Positions 56,649 to 64,000 of a stretch of DNA of 64,000 bases are shown here, piece by piece (positions within the stretch are counted from its first letter, which is position 1; each line of letters starts with the position of its first letter). A model generated the notes under the pieces. The model saw only the letters and a list, made by a program, of their open reading frames with translations. It was not told the DNA's origin and ran no database searches. Source of the stretch: Comamonadaceae bacterium. GTDB lineage: Bacteria; Pseudomonadota; Gammaproteobacteria; Burkholderiales; Burkholderiaceae_C. The position numbers were made by a program, and so were the translations under genes. The stretch covers positions 1-64,000 of the forward strand of contig QZKF01000003.1 in the NCBI GenBank assembly GCA_003599455.1. Direction: 5' to 3'.

Positions 56649-57602
56649 TCAGACGTCGGCCAGCACGCGCAGGTGCGCTTCCACGCTGCGCCCGAGCGCG
56701 CTCAGGGCATAGCCGCCCTCGAGGCAGCTCACGATGCGGCCCCGCGCGTGGCGCTGCGCCACTTCCTTGATGCGCTGGGTGAGCCAGGTGTAGTCGCTCT
56801 CCACCAGGCCGAGTTGCGCCATGTCGTCCTCTCGGTGCGCGTCGAAGCCGGCGCTGATGAAGACCATCTGCGGCTTGTGCGCCTCCAGCCGGGGCAGCCA
56901 CATCATGTCGACCAGCTCGCGGATCTCCATGCCCTTGGTGTAGGCCGGCACCGGCAGGTTGACCAGGTTGCTCGCGGTGGAGTGCTCGCACACCGGGTAG
57001 AACGGGTGCTGGTAGAAGCTGCACATGAGGATGCGCTCGTCGCCGGCCACGATGTCTTCGGTGCCGTTGCCGTGGTGCACGTCGAAGTCGACGATGGCCA
57101 CGCGCTTGAGGCCATGGCGCTCCAGGGCGTACTTGGCGGCCACCGCCACGTTGTTGACGAAGCAGAAACCCATGGCCTGGTTGCGCGTGGCGTGGTGGCC
57201 CGGCGGGCGCACCGCGCAGAAGGCGTTGGCCAGCTCACCGGCCATCACCGCATCGGTGGCGTCGATGGCGGCGCCCGCGGCCATCAGGATCGCGTCCCAG
57301 CTGTGCGTGTTGATGGAGGTGTCGGGGTCGACCTGCGCACGGTTCGGGCCGCCGGCTGCGACCTCGTCGCGCAGGTTGTCACTCAGGCCGCGCAGCGAGG
57401 CCAGGTGCATGCGGCCGTGGGCGAGCTCGAGATCGGCCATCGAGGCCGCGGTGGCCTCGCGCCGCTCGAGTGCGACGTCCAGCCCGGAGATCAGAAGGCG
57501 GTCCTCGATCGCGTCGAGACGCTCGGGGCATTCCGGGTGGCCGGCGCCCATTTCGTGTCTCCAGCAATCCTTGTGGGTGAAATACCCGGTGGCCTGGCTC
57601 AT
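56649..57602 (-). CDS. Histone-deacetylase-like amidohydrolase
   Basis: 317 residues from ATG 57602. Class II HDAC/acetylpolyamine amidohydrolase fold: RPPGHHATRNQAMGFCFVNNVAVAA contains the paired catalytic His, VDFDVHHGNGTEDI the zinc Asp and His, and SAGFDAHREDDM the second zinc Asp. Bacterial members deacetylate acetylpolyamines or other small amides. It is divergent from moxR with 14 bp between start codons, so the promoters overlap the coding regions. Confidence 0.88.
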   Translation of the reverse strand: MSQATGYFTHKDCWRHEMGAGHPECPERLDAIEDRLLISGLDVALERREATAASMADLELAHGRMHLASLRGLSDNLRDEVAAGGPNRAQVDPDTSINTHSWDAILMAAGAAIDATDAVMAGELANAFCAVRPPGHHATRNQAMGFCFVNNVAVAAKYALERHGLKRVAIVDFDVHHGNGTEDIVAGDERILMCSFYQHPFYPVCEHSTASNLVNLPVPAYTKGMEIRELVDMMWLPRLEAHKPQMVFISAGFDAHREDDMAQLGLVESDYTWLTQRIKEVAQRHARGRIVSCLEGGYALSALGRSVEAHLRVLADV

Positions 57603-57616
57603 GGCGGTTTTACGGT

Positions 57617-58549
<933 letters not shown>

Positions 58550-58551
58550 GA

Positions 58552-59610
58552 ATGGACACCCCCCGAAGCGCCTTCGGCGCCTCCCCCCAGGGGGCAGCAC
58601 CAGCGGCCCGGCACAGCCGGTTCCGCGGTGCTTCTGGACGCTTCAATCCCCGCGATCGGCTCAGGACCTGGTGGCACAACCGCCTGCCGCGCCTCGACAC
58701 GCTCACGCTGACCCAGCGCAACGTCTACATCCTGCCCACGCGCGCGGGCTGGATGCTCGTGCTCACGCTCCTGCTGCTGCTGGTGGCCAGCATCAACTAC
58801 CAGCTCAACCTGGGTTACCTCCTCACCTTTCTGCTGGCCGGCAGCGCGGTGGTGGGCATGCATGTGTGCCACGGCAACCTGCGCGGCACCACGCTGCACC
58901 TGAACCCGCCCGACCCGGTGCACGCCGGCCAGGCCGCGGCGCTGGACATCCGCCTCTCCAGCGAGCGCCGAAGCATCCGCTACGGCATCGGCATGGGTGT
59001 GATCGGCGCCGACCCGGCGCACGCCCCGCTGGCCTGGACCGACGTGCCCGCGCAGGGCAGCGCCACGCTGCAGGTGAGCTGGCCGGTGCCCGGGCGCGGC
59101 CTGCATGCGCTGCCACCGCTGACCGCGCTCACGCTGTTCCCGCTCGGCACCTTCCGCGTCTGGACGGTGTGGCGCCCGGCCAGCACGGTGCTGGTCTACC
59201 CCGAGCCCGAGCACCAGCCGCCACCGCTGCCCCCGGGCGAGCCGCAGGCCGGCAGCTCGGGCAGCGCGCGCGTGCAGAGCACCGGCGAGTTCGACGGCGT
59301 GCGTGGCTACCGCCGGGGCGACCCCATGAAGGCGGTGGTCTGGAAGAAGGCCGCGCAGGCGTTTGCCAGCGGGCGCGACGAACTGGTGAGCCGCGATGCA
59401 CTCTCCAGCCAGCGCCAGCAGCTCTGGCTGGACCACACCCAGTGCGGCCACAGCGGCCTGGAATCGCGGCTCTCGCGCCTGACGGCCTGGGTGCTCATGG
59501 CCGACCGGCTCGGCCTGGACTACGGCCTGCGCCTGCCCGGCCGCGAGATCGCGCCCGACCAGGGCCCGGCGCACCGCGCGCGTTGCCTGGAGGCACTGGC
59601 GCTGTGCTGA
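58552..59610 (+). CDS. DUF58 (VWA-like) membrane protein
   Basis: 352 residues. Two hydrophobic helices near residues 62-105 follow RNVYILPTRAGWM, the family's start block; the DUF58 signature GEFDGVRGYRRGDPMKAVVWKKAA lies near residue 245. Residues about 1-28 are encoded by a dispersed repeat (58556-58637), and the ATG sits 2 bases after the moxR stop at the repeat's edge. The authentic ancestral N-terminus probably began near residue 33. Works with the adjacent MoxR ATPase; molecular role unknown. Confidence 0.87.
   Translation: MDTPRSAFGASPQGAAPAARHSRFRGASGRFNPRDRLRTWWHNRLPRLDTLTLTQRNVYILPTRAGWMLVLTLLLLLVASINYQLNLGYLLTFLLAGSAVVGMHVCHGNLRGTTLHLNPPDPVHAGQAAALDIRLSSERRSIRYGIGMGVIGADPAHAPLAWTDVPAQGSATLQVSWPVPGRGLHALPPLTALTLFPLGTFRVWTVWRPASTVLVYPEPEHQPPPLPPGEPQAGSSGSARVQSTGEFDGVRGYRRGDPMKAVVWKKAAQAFASGRDELVSRDALSSQRQQLWLDHTQCGHSGLESRLSRLTAWVLMADRLGLDYGLRLPGREIAPDQGPAHRARCLEALALC
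58556..58637 (+). repeat. Dispersed short repeat, copy B, at the 5' end of the DUF58 gene
   Basis: Holds a GCGCC-TTC-GGCGC stem, CCCCCCAGGGGG, the CCCGGCACAGCCGG stem and GCGGTGCTTCTGG, the same order as copy A at 533-630 on the opposite strand. A 1-base length difference puts the two copies in different reading frames, so the encoded peptides are unrelated. Confidence 0.8.
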
Positions 59611-61631
59611 ACCGCTTCTTCACCGCCTTGCCCCGGGAAACGCGCGACACCCTGTTCCTGCTCGCGGTAATCGCCTGGGTGATCGCCATGCAGGTCGGCC
59701 ACATCCCATGGTGGTGCACGGCGCTCGCGGCCGGCGTGCTGGTCTGGCGCACCACTCTGGCGCTTCGAGGTCTGCCACTGCCCGGCTGGCCGTGGCGCTT
59801 GGGTCTGCTGGCGATCACGCTGGCCGCCACCTGGGCCACGCACAGCACCCTTTTGGGGCAGGACGCGGGGGTCACACTCATCGTGGTGCTGCTCGCGCTC
59901 AAGACGCTGGAGATGCGCGCCCGGCGCGACGCCTTCGTGGTGTTCTTCCTCGCCTTCTTCACCCTGCTCACGCACTTCTTCCATTCGCAGTCGCTGCCCA
60001 CCGCCGCCGGCATCCTGCTGGCGCTGCTGGGCCTGCTCACCGCGCTGGTGAACGCCCACATGCCGGTGGGCCGGCCTTCGCTGGCACAGGCCGCGCGCAT
60101 CGCCGCCGGCATGGCCGCCATGGGCGCGCCCATCATGCTGGTGCTGTTCCTGCTGTTTCCGCGCCTCTCGCCGCTGTGGGGCGTGCCCGGGCAGAACGAG
60201 ACCGGGCGCAGCGGCCTCTCGAGCCAGATGCGCGTGGGCCAGATCGCCGAGCTGGTGCTGGACGACAGCATCGCCCTGCGCGTGCGCTTCGAGGGCCGCC
60301 CCCCGCCGCAGTCCGACCTGTATTTCCGCGGGCCGGTGCTCAGCGACTTCGACGGCGTCGAATGGCGCCCGCTGCGCTCGGAGTTCCCGGCCCGCATGGC
60401 GCTGCCGACCGACCTGAGCGTGGCGGGCGAACCCGTGCACTACGAAGTGACGCTGGAGCCGAACCGCCGGCCCTGGCTGTTCCTGCTGGAGGCCGCCACA
60501 CAGGTGCCCGAGGTGCCGGGCGCGCGCGTGCGCATGACCGCCGACCTGCAATGGCTGACCGACCGGCCCATCAACAGCCTGGTGCGCTACAGCGCGGTGA
60601 GCCACACCAGCTTCCGCCACGGCCCGCTCACGCCGACGCTGGCGCTGCAGGACCACATCACCCTGCCGCCCGCCTCCAACCCGCGCACGCTCGAACTCGC
60701 GCAACAGCTGCGGCGCGAGCACGGCGCGGGGGCCGAAGCCAACCCCCGGCTGATCCAGGCGGTGATGGAGCGCCTGCGCACCGGCGGCTACACCTACACG
60801 CTGGAACCCGGCGTGTACGGCCAGCACACGGCCGACGAGTTCTGGTTCGACCGCCGCCAGGGCTTCTGCGAACACATCGCGAGCAGCTTCGTGGTGCTCA
60901 TGCGCGCGCTCGACATCCCGGCGCGCATCGTCACCGGCTACCAGGGCGGCGAGCTCAACGGCGTCGACGGCTACTGGACGGTGCGCCAGCGCGACGCCCA
61001 CGCCTGGACGGAAGTCTGGCTGCAGGGCCAGGGCTGGGTGCGGATCGACCCCACCTCGGTCGTGGCGCCGGGGCGCACCGGCTCGCTGCAGCGCCTGCGC
61101 GCGCCCGAAGGCGCGATCGCCGGTGCCATCCGCAACCTCACGCCCAACCTCTCGGCCCAGCTGCGCGCGGCCTGGGAAGCCGTGAACAACAGCTGGAACC
61201 AGTGGGTGCTGAACTACACCCAGGGCCGCCAGCTCGACCTGCTCAAGAACCTCGGCTTCCAGTCGCCGAGCTGGACCGACCTGGCCTATGTGCTGATCGG
61301 CGTGGTGGTGTTCGCGAGCCTGGCCGGCGCCGCCTGGACGCTGTGGGAGCGCCAGCAGCACGACCCCTGGCTGCGCCTGCTGCAGCGCGCGCGCGCCCGG
61401 CTGCGGGCGCAGGGCCTGGACAGCACCGACCACACGCCACCGCGCGAACTCGCACGGCGCGTGCAGCAGCGCTGGGGCACGACCGGCGCCGCGCAGCGCG
61501 TTGCACAATGGCTGCTCCAGCTCGAGGCGCAGCGCTACAGCCGCCCCGGCACCCCCGAAGCCACCACCCCCCTGGCCACGTTGCAGCGCGAGTTTCGGCA
61601 ACTGGCCTGGCCCCGAGACACGCCCCGTTGA
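59604..61631 (+). CDS. tgpA: TgpA-like transmembrane transglutaminase-family protein
   Basis: 675 residues from GTG 59604, overlapping the DUF58 stop. Six N-terminal membrane helices (about 15-190), then a periplasmic domain with a complete Cys422-His466-Asp482 triad (RQGFCEHIASSF, DAHAWTEVW, RIDPTS), then another helix near residue 565 and a cytoplasmic DUF4129-like tail. TgpA is essential in Pseudomonas aeruginosa; its substrate is unknown. Operon with moxR and DUF58. The longer in-frame reading upstream is out-of-frame DUF58 sequence. Confidence 0.88.
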   Translation: MLNRFFTALPRETRDTLFLLAVIAWVIAMQVGHIPWWCTALAAGVLVWRTTLALRGLPLPGWPWRLGLLAITLAATWATHSTLLGQDAGVTLIVVLLALKTLEMRARRDAFVVFFLAFFTLLTHFFHSQSLPTAAGILLALLGLLTALVNAHMPVGRPSLAQAARIAAGMAAMGAPIMLVLFLLFPRLSPLWGVPGQNETGRSGLSSQMRVGQIAELVLDDSIALRVRFEGRPPPQSDLYFRGPVLSDFDGVEWRPLRSEFPARMALPTDLSVAGEPVHYEVTLEPNRRPWLFLLEAATQVPEVPGARVRMTADLQWLTDRPINSLVRYSAVSHTSFRHGPLTPTLALQDHITLPPASNPRTLELAQQLRREHGAGAEANPRLIQAVMERLRTGGYTYTLEPGVYGQHTADEFWFDRRQGFCEHIASSFVVLMRALDIPARIVTGYQGGELNGVDGYWTVRQRDAHAWTEVWLQGQGWVRIDPTSVVAPGRTGSLQRLRAPEGAIAGAIRNLTPNLSAQLRAAWEAVNNSWNQWVLNYTQGRQLDLLKNLGFQSPSWTDLAYVLIGVVVFASLAGAAWTLWERQQHDPWLRLLQRARARLRAQGLDSTDHTPPRELARRVQQRWGTTGAAQRVAQWLLQLEAQRYSRPGTPEATTPLATLQREFRQLAWPRDTPR

Positions 61632-62740
61632 AATCCGCTCCCCTCTTCCGCTCCCGCTGGCACCGCCGCAGCGCACTCACCGCCGCCCTGTTCTGCCTGT
61701 GCACCGCCACGGCCACCGCGCAATCGACCACCCGGCCCCGGCCCGGGCCGGCCGCCAAGGCCGCACCCACATTCAGCTACGGACAAAGCGAGGCCGCCAT
61801 GGCGTTCGCCACCGACCTGGCCGAGCGCCGCAACCTCGACCCCGCCTGGGTGCGCCAGCAGCTCGGCGCGGCGCAGCGCATCCCCGCCGTCATCCGCCTC
61901 ATGCAGCCCGCGCCCAGCGGCACACCCAAGAACTGGGCCGCCTACCGCGCACGCTTCATCGAGCCGGTGCGCCTGCGCGCCGGCCAGCGGTTCTGGGCCA
62001 CGCACCGCGACACCCTGGCGCGCGCCGAGGCCGAGTACGGCGTGCCCGCCAGCCTCATCGTGGGCGTGATCGGCGTGGAGACGCTGTACGGCCAGCACAC
62101 CGGCAACTTCCGCGTGATCGACGCCCTCGCCACGCTGGCCTTCGACTTCCCGCCCAGCCACCCGCGCGCGGCCGCGCGCACCGAGTTCTTCCGCGGTGAA
62201 CTCGAACAGTTCCTGAGCCTGACCGAACGCACCGGGACCGACCCGATGAGCTACCTGGGGAGCTACGCCGGCGCCATGGGCTGGCCGCAGTTCATGCCCA
62301 GCAGCTGGGTGAAGTACGCGATCGACTTCGACGCCGACGGCAAGGTCGACCTGTTCAACAGCCCGGCCGACGTGATCGGCTCGGTGGCCAACTACTTCAA
62401 GGTCTTCGGCTGGGTGCCCGGCCTGCCCACGCACTACCCGGTGCGCTTCGACCCGAACCAGAGCAAGGAGGACCTGGACACCCTGCTCGCCCCCGACATC
62501 CTGCCCAGTTTCAGCGTGGAGAGCTTCAACCTCAAGGGCGTGCTGGTCGACAGCCCCGCCGCCCCCCGGCACAGCGGCAAGCTCGCGCTGGTCGAACTGC
62601 AGAACAACGGCGCGCCGTCCACCTTTGTGGCGGGCACCGAAAATTTCTATGTGGTGACGCGCTACAACTGGAGCAGCTACTACGCGCTGGCGGTGATCGA
62701 ACTCGGGGAGGCGGTGCGGACCGCGGCGGGGGAGCGCTGA
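61628..62740 (+). CDS. mltB: Membrane-bound lytic murein transglycosylase B-like
   Basis: 370 residues from TTG 61628, which overlaps the tgpA stop (TTGA). Signal peptide ends ATATAQS; no lipobox Cys, so a soluble or loosely bound form. SLT-like domain with catalytic Glu151 in GVIGVETLYGQHTG, then GAMGWPQFMPSSW and DFDADGKVDLFNSPADVIGSVANYF, all MltB signatures. It cleaves glycan strands to 1,6-anhydromuropeptides. Placed last in the moxR operon; its non-ATG coupled start suggests low expression. Confidence 0.9.
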   Translation: MKSAPLFRSRWHRRSALTAALFCLCTATATAQSTTRPRPGPAAKAAPTFSYGQSEAAMAFATDLAERRNLDPAWVRQQLGAAQRIPAVIRLMQPAPSGTPKNWAAYRARFIEPVRLRAGQRFWATHRDTLARAEAEYGVPASLIVGVIGVETLYGQHTGNFRVIDALATLAFDFPPSHPRAAARTEFFRGELEQFLSLTERTGTDPMSYLGSYAGAMGWPQFMPSSWVKYAIDFDADGKVDLFNSPADVIGSVANYFKVFGWVPGLPTHYPVRFDPNQSKEDLDTLLAPDILPSFSVESFNLKGVLVDSPAAPRHSGKLALVELQNNGAPSTFVAGTENFYVVTRYNWSSYYALAVIELGEAVRTAAGER

Positions 62741-62806
62741 GCGCTCGTTCGCCGGCGTGAGAAACGGCACCGGGGGTCAGGCGGTTTGGATAGGACAATG
62801 GGCCCG

Positions 62807-64000
62807 ATGCAGTTCAAGAACGTCGCCGACGCGCCGCACCCGCACACGGACCCTGAACGCAGGCGCCTCAGGCTCGCGCTGGCGCTCTCCCTGCTGTTCC
62901 ACGCGCTGCTGCTGAGCCTGACCTTCGGCGGCCAGGGGCTGGGGCTGCCGGGCTTCGGCTTCCCGTGGCAGGACCGCCGGGCCGAGGTGCCCGAGCTGCG
63001 CGTCGTGCTGACGCCGGTGCAGGGCACGGCTGCGGAGCCCGCGGGCACGCCGGTCGCGCCGGCCATACAGCCCATGCAGCAGGCCGGGGTCGGGCAACCG
63101 GTGCCCGGGCGCCCGGCGCCGACGCCCCCCGTGCTGCCCGAGCCGGCCCCTGCAGAGGCGGCGGCAGCGGCGACGGTGCCACAGGCCACTGCGGAGGCAG
63201 AAGCCCCAGCCCCAGCCCCAGCCCCAGCCCCCGCAGCCGCCACCGCACGCACGGTTCCTGACGATGCGCCCACGGCGGCCGCTGCGCCGCTGGACACGCC
63301 GCCCCCACCTCTCCCTGAGCCTGCCGCCGCACCCGCCGCACCCGTCGCACCCGCGGCGCCAGCAACCCTCGTCGCCGCAGCGCCCAGCGCCCCGAGCCCG
63401 GAGGCCACCCAGCCGGCGCTTCGGGAGGCCGACGGTGCGGCACAGGCGCAGATCGACCGGGAAGCGCGGGAACGCGCCACCGAGGTGGCCCTGCTCGACC
63501 GTGCCCGGCAGGAAGCAGAACAGCAGCAACAGCAGGAAGCGGCACGCCAGGAGGCGGTGCGTGCCGAGGCCGCCCGGCTGGAGGTCGAACGCGAGGCCGC
63601 CGCGCGCGTCGAGATGGCGCGGCTGGAAGTCGAACGCCAGTCGGCGGCGCGGCAGGAAGCGGCGCGTCAGGACCAGGCACGGGCCGAAGCCGCGCGGCAG
63701 GAGGCCGAACGCCAGGCGGCTGCACGGCAGGCGGCGGACCAGCAAGAGGCAGCGCGGCAGGAAGCGGCTCGGGCCGAGGCCGCGCGGCAGGAGACCGAGC
63801 GCCAGGCGGCAGCGCGGCAGTCGGCGGCCCAGCAAGAGGCAGCGCGACAGGAAGTCGCTCGCCAGGAGGCGGCACGGGTCGAGGCTGCGCGGCGGGAGGC
63901 CGAGCGCGAGGCGGCAGCGCGGCAATGGGAAGCGCAACGAGAGGCCGCGCGGCAGGAAGAAGCCCGTCAGGAAGCGACACGCGTCGAGCTTGCACGGCAG
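62807..64000 (+). CDS. TonB/TolA-like protein with long coiled coil, C-terminus beyond the window
   Basis: At least 398 codons, open to the window edge. ATG 62807 is chosen over 62798 because AGGA (62792) is too close to the latter. One membrane helix (about residues 24-42, after a basic stretch) places the rest in the periplasm. A Pro/Ala-rich region (60-200) is followed by a long Ala/Glu/Arg/Gln-rich coiled coil from about residue 205, as in TolA/TonB energy transducers. No C-terminal domain can be seen, so the family is tentative. Confidence 0.7.
   Translation, partial: MQFKNVADAPHPHTDPERRRLRLALALSLLFHALLLSLTFGGQGLGLPGFGFPWQDRRAEVPELRVVLTPVQGTAAEPAGTPVAPAIQPMQQAGVGQPVPGRPAPTPPVLPEPAPAEAAAAATVPQATAEAEAPAPAPAPAPAAATARTVPDDAPTAAAAPLDTPPPPLPEPAAAPAAPVAPAAPATLVAAAPSAPSPEATQPALREADGAAQAQIDREARERATEVALLDRARQEAEQQQQQEAARQEAVRAEAARLEVEREAAARVEMARLEVERQSAARQEAARQDQARAEAARQEAERQAAARQAADQQEAARQEAARAEAARQETERQAAARQSAAQQEAARQEVARQEAARVEAARREAEREAAARQWEAQREAARQEEARQEATRVELARQ
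63203..63226 (+). repeat. In-frame GCCCCA hexamer tandem repeat
   Basis: Four perfect copies of GCCCCA, then GCCCCC, encode an alternating Ala-Pro tract in the TonB/TolA-like protein. The unit is a multiple of three, so copy-number slippage would lengthen or shorten the linker without a frameshift. Confidence 0.85.

Noticed and set aside
63203-63226. Tandem repeat as a CRISPR array
   Set aside because: Six-base units without spacers inside a coding Ala-Pro linker; no cas genes in the window.

Overview
The window is a high-GC chromosomal segment of a beta-proteobacterium, most likely a member of the Comamonadaceae (Hydrogenophaga/Acidovorax-like). The evidence is the gene complement (a stand-alone salicylate 5-hydroxylase set of the nagAaGHAb type with a NahR/NagR-like regulator, several TRAP transporters, an Entner-Doudoroff cluster behind HexR-like operators), the family-typical short repeats, and very GC-rich codon use. 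Coding density is high: I support 62 protein genes. I see no rRNA, tRNA, transposase, phage gene or CRISPR array. The genus is an inference.

Layout. 1-2457 (minus): lipoprotein (cut by the window edge), MCE/MlaD protein and MlaE permease. 2.6-5.2 kb: acyl-CoA synthetase, convergent with a secreted amidohydrolase-like protein. 5.2-21.1 kb: the widespread queG / tsaE-ami / mutL / miaA housekeeping neighbourhood, split between amiC and mutL by about 7.4 kb of accessory DNA. That insert holds a lower-GC island (secreted alpha/beta-hydrolase-like protein, EF-hand lipoprotein and a tiny coupled ORF), the nagR/nagAaGHAb salicylate hydroxylase locus and a dedA gene. 21.7-33.4 kb: a frcBCA-type sugar ABC transporter with its ROK regulator, a divergent fructokinase, then zwf-pgl-edd-eda-pgi, which together form a complete route from imported fructose through a cyclic Entner-Doudoroff pathway. 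34-38 kb: a sulfide/persulfide module (BigR-type ArsR repressor, divergent MBL dioxygenase-like gene, split YeeE/YedE pair, SulP transporter) around a perfect 14-bp inverted repeat. 38.7-43.3 kb: gntK plus a TRAP transporter with a divergent LacI regulator and two matching operator-like sites, feeding 6-phosphogluconate into the same Entner-Doudoroff genes. 43.3-46.6 kb: GFA protein, DUF1330 protein and a class A penicillin-binding protein. 46.6-51.2 kb: etfBA, acyl-CoA dehydrogenase and a nitronate-monooxygenase-like protein. 51.5-54.5 kb: a second TRAP transporter. 54.4-57.6 kb: MscS channel, enoyl-CoA hydratase and HDAC-like deacetylase. 57.6-62.7 kb: moxR-DUF58-tgpA-mltB. The right edge cuts a long TonB/TolA-like coiled-coil gene.

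The least described content is the 8.35-10.77 kb island: a secreted protein with an AHSQG nucleophile elbow, its own EF-hand lipoprotein, and a small coupled reading frame. Also notable are two families of short dispersed repeats that have become part of coding sequence (the N-termini of a lipoprotein and a DUF58 protein, and the linker of MutL), and several clear palindromic operators that link regulators to their neighbours. Most intergenic gaps are short; the longer ones are described individually.
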